64,000 nt of DNA, taken from contig NZ_CP094974.1 of the NCBI RefSeq assembly GCF_022869805.1, positions 2,356,001 to 2,420,000 of the forward strand. Direction: 5' to 3'. The position numbers and the translations under genes are program-made. The notes under the pieces are model-generated. The model did no database searches, was not told the origin of the DNA, and saw only the letters and a program-made list of their open reading frames with translations. This stretch comes from Halosolutus halophilus. GTDB taxonomy: Archaea; Halobacteriota; Halobacteria; Halobacteriales; Natrialbaceae. This document shows, piece after piece, positions 40,567-48,937 of the stretch (positions within the stretch are counted from its first letter, which is position 1; every line of letters starts with the position of its first letter).

Positions 40567-41179
40567 CGGGATCACCCGCATCCTGCTGTTGCTGCTGTCT
40601 GATCAGCTCTCGGGCGATCTCTTTCTCATCCTCGCCGAGTTCCTGCGTGGTCGTCTGGTCGACGTCCGCGTCGACGGTCGCTTCAAGTTTCTCGGCCGGC
40701 TTCTCGATCACGCCGAATTCGCTGGCCCACTGTCGGGCCTCGCGAAGGAACCGATCGTCACCGGTTCGGAGGTACTTGAGGTAGACCTCTTTGACGACGT
40801 CTGCCGCAAAGTCGTCGCCAGCCTCCTCGAGATCGAGCGCCTCCATCGCCTCGCGCTCAGACTCGGTCAGCGATTCCTGCATGAAGTCGACGAACTCCGA
40901 GTACCCACCGTGCTGGTGGTTGGGGTTGGACTCGCCCCACTGTTCACCAGTCACCGGATGCTTGCTGCAGGGTCCGACGTTCCGATCGGTCCCCCAGCCG
41001 GCCGCCAGCAGACAGTACTCGTAGTCGTCACGCTCCCGGCCGTGATCGGTCGGCGTCGTCCGATCGGATTTGACGGCGCCGCAGATACGGTGGCCTCGCT
41101 CCGGATGGATCGGATGGCCCTGCTCATCTCGAGGTGGCTCGCTCGAGATCTCGTACTCTTCGCCTTCGGTGTCTGTCAT
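40559..41179 (-). CDS. terminase small subunit-like protein
   Basis: A 206-residue acidic protein just before the large subunit. The N-terminal half contains a cysteine/histidine set (HRICGAVKSDRTTPTDHG, EYCLLAAGWGTDRNVGPCSK) that may bind zinc. The C-terminal half is helical (SEFVDFMQESLTESEREAME, VVKEVYLKYLRTGDDRFLRE) as expected for oligomerising small subunits. Identification relies on order and fold type. Confidence 0.65.
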   Translation of the reverse strand: MTDTEGEEYEISSEPPRDEQGHPIHPERGHRICGAVKSDRTTPTDHGRERDDYEYCLLAAGWGTDRNVGPCSKHPVTGEQWGESNPNHQHGGYSEFVDFMQESLTESEREAMEALDLEEAGDDFAADVVKEVYLKYLRTGDDRFLREARQWASEFGVIEKPAEKLEATVDADVDQTTTQELGEDEKEIARELIRQQQQQDAGDPDE

Positions 41180-41215
41180 TGGTGGATCGTAACGAGACGT
41201 ACTGTCAGTGGTGGA

Positions 41216-41497
41216 TCAACGCGGTTCCGATCGGCTCACGCCGCGGGGTCCGCGTCGAGAGAGGCCGGTCGGCGTTTTCGGCGAGTCAACGTCGTCGGGA
41301 CGATTGTGCTCGTCCTCGAGGTGGCAGCGCTTGCACCGCTTCCGGAGGTTCGCCGGGTGGCCGTTGCGTGAGTCCTGGTCGTGGTGGTGGACATCGACGC
41401 GATCGGCGTACTCAAACGGACGGCCACACACTGGGCAGTGTCGACCGGCACGTTCACTGTGAACGCGATCACGATGTCGATCTCGAGAGTCGGTCAT
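41216..41497 (-). CDS. HNH endonuclease next to terminase
   Basis: A 93-residue protein. ATG 41497 makes an ATGA overlap with the previous stop. HNH core: CPVCGRPFEYADRVDVHHHD, then QDSRNGHPANLRKRCKRCHL. The two CxxC pairs bind zinc and the HHH...N...H set is catalytic. Small HNH proteins encoded beside terminase genes assist DNA cleavage at packaging in many tailed viruses (established for several phages), so that role is likely. Confidence 0.85.
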   Translation of the reverse strand: MTDSRDRHRDRVHSERAGRHCPVCGRPFEYADRVDVHHHDQDSRNGHPANLRKRCKRCHLEDEHNRPDDVDSPKTPTGLSRRGPRGVSRSEPR

Positions 41498-41697
41498 GGG
41501 CGTTCGGTGAGTAGCTTGCGCGTGCACTCAGGACAGAGCGTGACGAGGTTCCCCTCTTCGTAGCCGTGTTCGACGACGTCGCCGCCAGCTTGGCTAGCCT
41601 TGATGAATTCCTCGCTGAACTCCGCAGTAAGGGCTGGCCGGCCGCCATAGATCGTCTCGGGATTACAGAATCCGTCACAGTTGTACTGGTAGGTCAT
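41494..41697 (-). CDS. small zinc-ribbon-like viral protein
   Basis: A 67-residue protein with cysteines at both ends: YNCDGFC near the start and TLCPECTRKLL near the end, together a plausible zinc ribbon of two CxxC-type pairs. ATG 41697 replaces a TTG at 41700. Stop overlaps the HNH gene start. Function unknown. Confidence 0.6.
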   Translation of the reverse strand: MTYQYNCDGFCNPETIYGGRPALTAEFSEEFIKASQAGGDVVEHGYEEGNLVTLCPECTRKLLTERP

Positions 41698-41718
41698 CAA
41701 TCTCGGTGCGGTCCTCGG

Positions 41719-41940
41719 TTATCGCTGACTACCCTCGCCCTGTGTCACCTTTCGAACGGCTGCATCGAGGACGTCGGTCACCGCGTCGACGAGGTCCCGC
41801 GTCGGGACGAACGTCACGACGAGAAAGGCCCACAGCGGAACCTCGACCGACTGGATCGCCCAGTCCATTCCGAACGCAGCGCCAGCGGTCAAGAGGCTGG
41901 TCCCCCAGAGAATAACCCGAAGTGTGCTCGTGGCCACCAT
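41719..41940 (-). CDS. small two-helix membrane protein
   Basis: A 73-residue protein with two membrane segments (VATSTLRVILWGTSLLTAGA and WAIQSVEVPLWAFLVVTFVP) and an amphipathic C-terminal helix (DLVDAVTDVLDAAVRKVTQ). The size and topology fit a holin or membrane anchor. It lies between a membrane-anchored protein gene and the small zinc-ribbon gene before terminase. Confidence 0.55.
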   Translation of the reverse strand: MVATSTLRVILWGTSLLTAGAAFGMDWAIQSVEVPLWAFLVVTFVPTRDLVDAVTDVLDAAVRKVTQGEGSQR

Positions 41941-41946
41941 CACTCG

Positions 41947-42558
41947 TCAGACCTCCGTGTGGGCGTTCGCGTGTTCGTCGAAGATGTGGTCGAGGCCGAG
42001 ATCGAACGCAGCTACCGCGACTCCATGTTCGACATCCAGTGTCTCGCCGCGGTAGTGGTCCTGCCACTGGTCGGGTCGCCACGGGTTCGCTTCTTCATGA
42101 GCGGTGATCGCCGTCCCCTCCTCGCGAGGAAAGAGTCGGACATGGACCTGTCGAGGTTTCAGGAAGTGTGGCGCACCATGGAATGGTCGCGGGCCTTCGT
42201 AGTGGGCCCAACTGGTGATCTCCGTCTTTCCTGTCCAGTCTGTCGCGAGCGATGCCAGCGGGTTCGGTTCGTAGCCGGCGGCCGCGAGGTCCTCCAGGAC
42301 TGCTTCGGGCCGGCGGTCGACGACGTCGACGAGTTCGTCCTCGGTTACCTCGGTTTCCGCATAGAGGTTATCGTCTTTCTGCTGAAACAGCCGGTGAAGC
42401 AACGGGATGACCGCTCGGCGGACCGGGGCCCAAAAGCGAGACTGATCGTCGAAGTAATGCTCGCCAATGTAGAGCCGGCCGATCACCAGGAGGGAGACAA
42501 TCGCGACGCCAGCCCAGTAGACGACATCGTCCGAAAGGGTTTCGAACATCGAAATCAC
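41947..42558 (-). CDS. membrane-anchored hypothetical viral protein
   Basis: A 203-residue protein with one N-terminal membrane segment (VVYWAGVAIVSLLVIGRLYI) and a soluble remainder. The soluble part has a possible winged-helix-like region (EVTEDELVDVVDRRPEAVLE) followed by beta-rich sequence with several histidines (HYEGPRPFHGAPHFLKPRQV). The GTG at 42558 overlaps the prior stop (GTGA); ATG 42549 is the alternative. Function unknown. Confidence 0.6.
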   Translation of the reverse strand: MISMFETLSDDVVYWAGVAIVSLLVIGRLYIGEHYFDDQSRFWAPVRRAVIPLLHRLFQQKDDNLYAETEVTEDELVDVVDRRPEAVLEDLAAAGYEPNPLASLATDWTGKTEITSWAHYEGPRPFHGAPHFLKPRQVHVRLFPREEGTAITAHEEANPWRPDQWQDHYRGETLDVEHGVAVAAFDLGLDHIFDEHANAHTEV

Positions 42559-43076
42559 CCTCGATTGATGGCCAGCTTCACGGAGCGCCGGAAGATCTCC
42601 GTGTCGTAGCCCTGGACGTCCTCGTTCTCTTTGAACAGTCGAACCGCCTGGCGGAGTACGCGCTCGTTGAACTCGAGATCGGCCTCCTCAAGGCGATTGC
42701 TTAGCGGTGTCGTCAACCGAACGGCCTGGACTTTCGAGAGCGTGTCGTCGTCAGCCCAGCAGCCGATTCGAGCGCAGTTGCGGCAAGTCGTCCGCGGCAC
42801 GGCCCGACCACGCTCACCATAGGAATCCCGGGACTGGCCCTCTGGCGCCGGATCCATTGCCTCGATGTCCTGCTCGAGTGTGGCGTGTTCGGTGCGATGG
42901 TGGTCCTCGACGTCGAGTGGTTCGGCGCGACCTCGAGTGAGACAGGCTTTGTCGACACTCTTCACGTGTTCGAAGCAACCGTTACAGACGCGAGGATTGT
43001 GCCAGACGAGCCGATCGAACGCTCGCTGCGGGGAGACATGATTGTCCGTGGACGTGGGAGTTGTTGTCGTTGACAT
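42555..43076 (-). CDS. zinc-binding viral protein, first gene of the late operon
   Basis: A 173-residue protein with two cysteine pairs: NPRVCNGCFEHVKSVDKACL in the N-terminal half and TTCRNCARIGCW near residue 105, likely a zinc site. The C-terminal third is helical (FNERVLRQAVRLFKENEDVQ). It begins 95 bases downstream of a TATA-like ACATATATGC (minus strand 43180-43171) and is the first gene of the run that leads through terminase to the adhesin. Confidence 0.65.
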   Translation of the reverse strand: MSTTTTPTSTDNHVSPQRAFDRLVWHNPRVCNGCFEHVKSVDKACLTRGRAEPLDVEDHHRTEHATLEQDIEAMDPAPEGQSRDSYGERGRAVPRTTCRNCARIGCWADDDTLSKVQAVRLTTPLSNRLEEADLEFNERVLRQAVRLFKENEDVQGYDTEIFRRSVKLAINRG

Positions 43077-43507
43077 GGTTTGGAGAAAAGCATCGCTACA
43101 AGGCGGACGGGTTCATCACCGGCGACGGCGTCGTCGCTGGCTCGGCGCCCCTGTCGCGATCGTGTTATTTGCATATATGTCGAGAGGAGTTGATAAGAGT
43201 CCGTACGAGCGCCATAATGGCGACCGTTGCTTTGAGATGCCGGATTTCGAGGGCTTCAGGACGTTTCGCCTACTTCGTTCTGTTAAAATTCGTTCTCGCG
43301 CTTCGGGAGGAGGTCGTTGATACAGTTCGTTCGCTCCTCAGTTGACAGAGATTAATGTATAGAGCGGTTCCGAACCAGTGATACAGTACGTGGCAATCAA
43401 TGTGAAATCACAAGACAGCGCTGCATCAACAGTATGCTGTACGAGGGTACTCAGGAAAATTAGCCCGTGACTGCTCTGACTGGTCTGTCAGTTTGTCCTG
43501 CTCCCAG
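43077..43507. promoter_or_regulatory. late-operon promoter region and upstream palindrome
   Basis: This 430-base stretch has no convincing gene. A minus-strand TATA-like ACATATATGC lies at 43171-43180. Upstream of it, CGCCATAATGGCG at 43210-43222 is a perfect 6-bp inverted repeat around one base and could bind an activator or repressor of late genes. The rest looks non-coding in all frames (basic translations only). Confidence 0.45.
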
Positions 43508-43684
43508 TCACCCGCGAGTGAACAGTTGTTTGAGTCGAGTGAGCAGTTGTTTGAGTCGAGCGAGCAGTCCGTCCGATTCCGTTGTTTCTTGTTCTATCAC
43601 GATTTCTTCCTCCGTCTCGGTTTCTTCCTCCGTCTCGGTTTCTTCCTCTGTCTCGGTTTCTTGGTCGATTTCTGAATCTGTCAC
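43508..43684 (-). CDS. 58-residue acidic repeat protein
   Basis: From a GTG at 43684 the product is VTDSEIDQ, then three tandem ETETEE units from an 18-base DNA repeat, then an acidic linker, then an amphipathic, basic-hydrophobic end LLARLKQLLTRLKQLFTRG. That last part is also encoded by a duplicated DNA unit. The acidic composition and the clean repeat period in this frame only make it a better reading than the Arg-rich overlapping frames on either strand. It precedes the late operon on the same strand. Unknown function; could be a membrane-binding peptide. Confidence 0.5.
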   Translation of the reverse strand: MTDSEIDQETETEEETETEEETETEEEIVIEQETTESDGLLARLKQLLTRLKQLFTRG

Positions 43685-43866
43685 GGATAACGGTGTTCAC
43701 TATTTGTATTTAAAGCATGCGACCGTTCTGATGTGACAGTTACCGGGATCTGGAATCTGGTCAATCCCTATTAGGGGACGTAACAGAGGCTTTTACAGAG
43801 GCATAGAAATTGAACGGTAATGAACGAACACTACCCATATATGATATTGAATATGTGTGGTAAACG

Positions 43867-44115
43867 ATGCAGACCAATATCCACAGGGGGAATGACGAAT
43901 CGGGAACTTGGGATGAACCTGCAACGGCAGTCGTTATGATGGTCGCAGATGCAAAAGATGTTGATCCTCTTGATCTTGATTCACTTTACGAGGTCGTTGA
44001 CCCGGACGCTCTTACCGCGTTGGTCTCCCATACTGAAGCAACAGCTCAAATTGAGTTTGAGTACGAGGGATACGCGGTAACCGTACGAAGTGACGGACAC
44101 ATTCACATCAAATAA
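43867..44115 (+). CDS. HalOD1 domain protein
   Basis: An 82-residue protein almost entirely made of the haloarchaeal output domain HalOD1: TAVVMMVADAKDVDPLDLDS, LYEVVDPDALTALVSHTEAT, then IEFEYEGYAVTVRSDGHIHI. HalOD1 is thought to be an output or effector module in haloarchaeal signalling; free-standing copies are common, with no defined biochemical role. ATATATGATATT near 43837 gives a leaderless promoter. It is the only plus-strand gene in the provirus region, so it is probably cargo. Confidence 0.85.
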   Translation: MQTNIHRGNDESGTWDEPATAVVMMVADAKDVDPLDLDSLYEVVDPDALTALVSHTEATAQIEFEYEGYAVTVRSDGHIHIK

Positions 44116-44300
44116 TACCTTGCAGCATATTTGAGAAATTGCTCCGGAAGTATGGATTATTCACATGTACTTTCTAGAACCGCCTCTGCTGGTTCCCACG
44201 TGGATAGAGAACGACTTGGACGGCATCTTTCGAATCTACTGTCTCTGATCGGCAACTAGAATTTCTTTACACCACTATTTTCGATATTCAGTTCACCAAG

Positions 44301-44519
44301 TTACTCGTCGATAGATATTGTGCCGTTTTCGACAGTAATATTGTGTCCCATATATTCGAACTGAATCTTGGTTGACTCAGCTAGTCGCTCAAGAGAATCA
44401 GGATCAACGGTGTTATAGAGAGGGGGCAATTCTGACGGATCTTGTCCTTCAATTTCAGATATTTTATCTATAATCTCGATAGCCGGATGAGTCTCTGTAC
44501 GCCTTGTTAAATTCCCCAT
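44301..44519 (-). CDS. HalOD1 domain protein
   Basis: A 72-residue HalOD1 protein: AIEIIDKISEIEGQDPSELP, LYNTVDPDSLERLAESTKIQ, FEYMGHNITVENGTISIDE. It faces the other HalOD1 gene, with 185 bases between their stops, and has its own TTTATAAG box (44545-44552) at leaderless distance. The two are related but clearly diverged, so they were not recently duplicated. Confidence 0.85.
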   Translation of the reverse strand: MGNLTRRTETHPAIEIIDKISEIEGQDPSELPPLYNTVDPDSLERLAESTKIQFEYMGHNITVENGTISIDE

Positions 44520-44646
44520 AGAAACTCGTTCTGGCCACCGACTTATAAATGGCTCGTGGAATGAAGTGAGTGATAATCAACCGTGTTGTTCGGTGAGTCT
44601 CGATAAATGAGCCTCCTATATCAATCGCTGGAGGGCCCCAGATCAA

Positions 44647-44961
44647 TCATCTACTGCGCGTTTCAACAGAGCCATCGAACACAACCCGAACAAAACGTAG
44701 ATCTTCGGCATCACGATCGCGACGGACCACCCCCACAGATTCGAGTTGATCGAGTGCTCGATCGAGCGTCCGATCGGCGAGATCGGTTCGCTCCTGAAGT
44801 TGGGACCGAGTGATCGATCCACCACTTTCCTTGAGCACGAAGATGACGTACTTGGCACTGGGCGGGAGGTCCGCTGGGGCGTCGTCACGACGGGGGGTGG
44901 CGACATCAGTCACCTTGATCAGAGGCCGATCGGGGCCAGATTGACGGGTGAGTGTCGCCAC
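44647..44961 (-). CDS. winged-HTH (MarR-like) regulator
   Basis: A 104-residue protein: LPPSAKYVIFVLKESGGSIT, then an HTH RSQLQERTDLADRTLDRALD and a wing region VVRRDRDAEDLRFVRVVF. The ATG at 44961 overlaps the 3' end of the primase gene by 56 bases; a GTG at 44914 is an alternative. Its last residues (DGSVETRSR) are encoded by GGCTCTGTTGAAA (44673-44661), identical to the outer bases of the element left ends, so the C-terminus may be a product of insertion. Probably regulates provirus genes. Confidence 0.7.
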   Translation of the reverse strand: MATLTRQSGPDRPLIKVTDVATPRRDDAPADLPPSAKYVIFVLKESGGSITRSQLQERTDLADRTLDRALDQLESVGVVRRDRDAEDLRFVRVVFDGSVETRSR

Positions 44962-47900
44962 TATCCGCCTCAGTCACCTCTCGATCAACGTCACCACCGT
45001 CTGCGGGGGTGCGGATCGCCAACGCCCACCTACTAGAGTTTCCGTAGGGGGGAGTTGGCGGTTCCTGAATGTCCACGAACCCAACGGATGGCAGGCCGGA
45101 GTCACTGTAGAGCGTTGCTCCGTGTGACCCAGCACCCTCCGCCACATGAATCGCGGGCTCACCGACCTCGTCGTCGGCCAGTCGCTCGAGTGTCTGGCGG
45201 ACATGTTCCTTCGAGCAACCGACTGCTTCGGCGATTTCGCGGGCAGACTTCGATCGGGCACTCGAGCGCAGTTCTTCGACGATCTCCTCCTGAAGGTCAG
45301 TGAAGACCCACTCGACGCCGGGCACCTGGACGTCAGCGAACCCGGCAGGCATCGCGTCGGTCCGGATGAACACCGTCGCGGTAACGTCGGGATCGGTCGG
45401 ATCACGGGCGTACCGACCAGCTGCCTGGGCGATGTGGTTCTCGCGAACGCTTGCGAGGATCTCCTGAGCTGTCTCGGCGTCCTCACCCTCGAACCCACGA
45501 CCACGGGCCCGATACTCCTGCCCAGCGTCGTTGATGGCAGTCTCGACCTCGGCCTGGAGTTCGAGTTCGGCGAGCAGGTCCAGGACGTAGTCGTCACCGG
45601 GATCCATACAGCCATTAACGAGCCCAACGCGTTCATTCGCGAAGTCGTTGCGTGACTTCTCCTCACCAAAGTGCATCAACTCCGGCCGGTGACAGCCGGC
45701 CTCCTCCATGAGCTCCTCGAGATGATCCTCGACTTGTGCGGTCGTGATCGCGGTGCGGAACTGGGTGCCGTACTCGTCGACGAGATGGTCGAGCAGCGCC
45801 TCGAGTTTTTCCTCATTGAGCCACTCCAGTGCCTGGTCACCCGACAGCGGCCGGGTCGCGTCGCCAACCTGGACGACGCGAAGTCCGCGTTCGTAGCGCC
45901 GCCACAATTGGCGCTCTTCGGAATCGAGGACCTCAGTGGTCTTGATCCAGGGAAGGGTGTTGGCCTGCCACAGCGGCGCCGCGGGGTGGGCGTCGAGTCC
46001 GACGAGTGAGCGTGCCGATCCGAAGTCCGGGACAACGCGAACCGATCGGATGTCGTTCGACTCGTCGAGGACGACCGAGACCCACTCCCGGTTCCAGTCG
46101 TCGTCATCGCGAACGCCGGCTTCGAGTCGCGGGGGTTCGTGCATCGTCTTGCCGAACCGCCGTCCGTTCGCACGCACCTCAGTGCGAAAGATCGCCCGCG
46201 CCAGCGCCGGCGCGAGCGTGTGAGCAGCGACGTTCTCGAAGTACCATTCCCGATCGGGCTCCTCCCAGAGGATGTCTTCGAGCGCGTCACGTTCGCGCGC
46301 CGCGTCGCCCTGGTAGTCGTCGTGGCGGGACAGCTGGATGAACGCCTCCCAGGTCTGTACCGGCGCGTCGATCTCGCGGAGGTACGCACCGACGGCGTCG
46401 CGGATCCGGTCGGTCGTCAGATCGTCCTGTTCGTAGCTGGGTTCTTCGTCGACGACGATGTTGTTCGCCGTCCGCAGTCCGGGCGCGTACGCGAAGTTGT
46501 GGGTCGCGATGACGAGCGGCCAGTACTCAAGGTCGCCGTCAGGCCCCTCGCGGTACGTCTCCCACTGGGTGATCGCCGTACAGCGGTCGCCGCCACAAGG
46601 GAGATCGACGCCCTGGTCGTTGTGATCTTCGAGGTAGCGATGGGCCGCCGAAAAGGGCATCCCCTTCCCCTCGCACTGACGGTCGAGCCACTCGCTAGCG
46701 GGCTCGCCATCGATCGTGATCTCGCCATTGTGGTCGCCGGCACACACGGGACAGGCCTCGTGCCGACCGAGGAGGACGTGGTACTGACCGCCGTGCTCTT
46801 CGGCGACGTCGACAGCCTCGTCGCGAGCGTCCCTCGTCTCGAGCAGGTGGACGACCGGCCGGTCGCCGGTGAGGTCCTCGCGGGCCCCCCAGCGCGTCGA
46901 GGCAACCGTGTGTGATTTCCCGAGTGCCGTCGGCGCGTCGACGATCCGGTCGTCTTCCTCGCGCATGACCTCGGCGATCGTCTCGAAGAGCTCATCGCGA
47001 GCGGCGTCCGTCGACGGCCACTCGAGGCCGCGTTTCTTCGCGTAGCGCCGGCGTTCAGCAGGGTCGAGCGCGTCTAACTGGCCGATCGGAAGTGCCGAGA
47101 CCGCGCGTCCATCGCCGTCGTCCTTATACGCGTCGTCGCTTGACGGTTCGTACTTGGGGATATCGAAGCCGAGTTCGCGGAGATGGTCGACGCCACGCCA
47201 CCAGGTCTCGCCGTCGACGGGACGGGCGTTCGCCAGTCGGACCTCACCGGCGTCGATTGCGGCCATGGTGACGGGGCCTCCGTAGCCGCCGAGTTCACCG
47301 GTGTCCTGCCAGCGTTCGGAGTTGACGATGTTCGCGGTCCCGCCGTCCGAGAGTGACCCCCACGTCGGCCAGAACGCTCGCTCGCCGTCACTCGTGGTGG
47401 CGTCATCGTTCCACCGCTGGACGATCGTCTTCTCGGCGACCCGCTGGGCGTCGAGGCGGTTGATCGCGGCGAAGATGTCGCGGACGTCGTCTGTTGTCTC
47501 GTTGCTCGAGGTCGCCTCCGGTTCGTAATCCTCGAGGTCGTAGTCGTCGCGATCGATCGAGACGTGATCAGGGTCCTCGTCTCGACGTCGGTTCGGGAGC
47601 TGGTCGTTCGCATCTAGGAGGTCCTCGAGGACGTCGTCGTTCCACTCGCGGACCTCAATAGGGGACCCAGGGACATGCTCGCCGGTTGCGACGCAGACGC
47701 GTTTGCCAGGGTAGATCTCGATCGATGGAAGGTCGTCGTTCTCGCCCCACGGATCCTCGTCGAGGCGCCAACTTGCTTGCTTGATGTCGTCGTCGAAATT
47801 ACCGAAGTCACCGCGGTAGATCGCGTGGACGCCGGCTCCGGACTGCGATATATCGGCGTAGGTGGCACCGAGATGCTCAAGGAGCGCCACGAACGCCGGG

Positions 47901-48481
47901 TGGACGTCGCCAGTCTCGGGACAGCGGACGTCGTCGCCATCGACGTAGACGTAGGGATCGTCCTCGCGCTGGATGAACGCCCGACCGTCGAGGCGCGGAT
48001 CGATCTCGGCCATCGTAACGGTCTCGCCGTCGACGTAGTGGCCCCGGTAGCCCCACTTGAATCGCGCGTCACAGTCACACTGTGCTGCGGTATCGTGGCC
48101 GCCCTTGTCGCAGTCCGCTGGCGCGTTCGTATCGCCCCACGGAGCGAAGGGTTTCTTCTCACGGTGGCCCATCCACTGCTCGCGCTCGAGCAACTCGTCG
48201 GGCCATATTCCTGAACGGGGATCCGCAAAATCGGCGTCCGCCCATTCGTCGAACTGTGCATGCAGGTCCGGACGCAACTGCGTATGCGACTCTCTTCCGC
48301 GGTTCCGGGTGCTATTACGTGAATCGTGCTCCGATTTAGAGGGACTATCGCCAGCGACGATCGCCTCGGCGGCCTCGAGGTAGCTGGGATCAGCGTCGGC
48401 TAGCCAGAGCAGCCGCTTTGCGGTGGCGTTTGGGTGGTTCTCGGAGGCGCGTTCGAGGCGCTCCAGGACTTCGTCGCTCAC
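44906..48481 (-). CDS. primase-helicase with C-terminal winged HTH
   Basis: A 1191-residue replication protein from a GTG that overlaps the prior stop. Residues about 75-290 look like a PrimPol-type primase: YVYVDGDDVRCPETGD near 178, ADISQSGAGVHAIYRGDF near 212 with the catalytic-type S.SG.GxH, and IEIYPGKRVCVATGEHV near 257. A helicase ATPase follows, with Walker A RIVDAPTALGKSHTVAST near 520 and Walker B NIVVDEEPSYEQDD near 675. A winged HTH (KSAREIAEAVGCSKEHVRQT) is near 1075. It initiates viral DNA synthesis (inference from domains). Confidence 0.8.
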   Translation of the reverse strand: MSDEVLERLERASENHPNATAKRLLWLADADPSYLEAAEAIVAGDSPSKSEHDSRNSTRNRGRESHTQLRPDLHAQFDEWADADFADPRSGIWPDELLEREQWMGHREKKPFAPWGDTNAPADCDKGGHDTAAQCDCDARFKWGYRGHYVDGETVTMAEIDPRLDGRAFIQREDDPYVYVDGDDVRCPETGDVHPAFVALLEHLGATYADISQSGAGVHAIYRGDFGNFDDDIKQASWRLDEDPWGENDDLPSIEIYPGKRVCVATGEHVPGSPIEVREWNDDVLEDLLDANDQLPNRRRDEDPDHVSIDRDDYDLEDYEPEATSSNETTDDVRDIFAAINRLDAQRVAEKTIVQRWNDDATTSDGERAFWPTWGSLSDGGTANIVNSERWQDTGELGGYGGPVTMAAIDAGEVRLANARPVDGETWWRGVDHLRELGFDIPKYEPSSDDAYKDDGDGRAVSALPIGQLDALDPAERRRYAKKRGLEWPSTDAARDELFETIAEVMREEDDRIVDAPTALGKSHTVASTRWGAREDLTGDRPVVHLLETRDARDEAVDVAEEHGGQYHVLLGRHEACPVCAGDHNGEITIDGEPASEWLDRQCEGKGMPFSAAHRYLEDHNDQGVDLPCGGDRCTAITQWETYREGPDGDLEYWPLVIATHNFAYAPGLRTANNIVVDEEPSYEQDDLTTDRIRDAVGAYLREIDAPVQTWEAFIQLSRHDDYQGDAARERDALEDILWEEPDREWYFENVAAHTLAPALARAIFRTEVRANGRRFGKTMHEPPRLEAGVRDDDDWNREWVSVVLDESNDIRSVRVVPDFGSARSLVGLDAHPAAPLWQANTLPWIKTTEVLDSEERQLWRRYERGLRVVQVGDATRPLSGDQALEWLNEEKLEALLDHLVDEYGTQFRTAITTAQVEDHLEELMEEAGCHRPELMHFGEEKSRNDFANERVGLVNGCMDPGDDYVLDLLAELELQAEVETAINDAGQEYRARGRGFEGEDAETAQEILASVRENHIAQAAGRYARDPTDPDVTATVFIRTDAMPAGFADVQVPGVEWVFTDLQEEIVEELRSSARSKSAREIAEAVGCSKEHVRQTLERLADDEVGEPAIHVAEGAGSHGATLYSDSGLPSVGFVDIQEPPTPPYGNSSRWALAIRTPADGGDVDREVTEADSGDTHPSIWPRSASDQGD

Positions 48482-48705
48482 GCCGAACCACCTCGCGCTG
48501 CACCGCGGACTTTCCGAGTATCGGCCTTTGAGCAGTCAAAGCAGAGCGTGGTGTGCGGGTGGTCGTCGTCACGACCGATCGCATAGCGTTCACGCTCGAC
48601 GGTCTCGGGATCGAACGTGCACCCGCAGTAGGTGATACCGCGAAGAACCTCGAAGCAGTAGCCATTGTGGCCATTGTCGAGGTTGACGACGTAGCCGGTC
48701 GTCAC
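48478..48705 (-). CDS. small zinc-binding protein
   Basis: A 75-residue protein. The GTG at 48705 overlaps the previous stop (GTGA), the same coupling used by the primase gene, so it is preferred to a TTG at 48720. Residues include CFEVLRGITYCGCTFDPETV and TTLCFDCSKADTRK: C...CxC and CxxC make a plausible zinc site. Overlap with the primase gene shows co-translation. Function unknown. Confidence 0.6.
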   Translation of the reverse strand: MTTGYVVNLDNGHNGYCFEVLRGITYCGCTFDPETVERERYAIGRDDDHPHTTLCFDCSKADTRKVRGAARGGSA

Positions 48706-48932
48706 TGTGACCACCCCCAATCAGAGAAGGTCGACTGGCCGTCGACGTCAGGGCGCTCGACCGTGTCCAGGTCGTCGGGAATCGGGACGTTTTCGGTCCG
48801 TTCCTCGCCGGCGTCCTCGGGATCGGTCGCGTACTCGACCTTCTCAGCCTGGTCTTCGAGCTCGGGACGCTCCGTGATCGCTTGGTAGGTCCCGTCGATC
48901 GCGCCGCCGTGGAACTCGCGACGGCCGATCAT
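48702..48932 (-). CDS. first provirus gene next to secY, hypothetical
   Basis: A 76-residue acidic protein (GRREFHGGAIDGTYQAITER then a disordered acidic tail ending FSDWGWSQ). The ATG at 48932 is 115 bases after the secY stop on the same strand. No clear TATA box precedes it, so the early provirus operon may be read through from the ribosomal operon or use a weak promoter. Function unknown. Confidence 0.55.
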   Translation of the reverse strand: MIGRREFHGGAIDGTYQAITERPELEDQAEKVEYATDPEDAGEERTENVPIPDDLDTVERPDVDGQSTFSDWGWSQ

Positions 48933-48937
48933 GCAGT

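Noticed and set aside
43488-43700. Arg/Asn-rich minus-strand frame (RNRDGGRNRDGG repeats)
   Set aside because: A basic repeat protein is improbable in a haloarchaeon; the overlapping acidic frame at 43508-43684 explains the repeats better.
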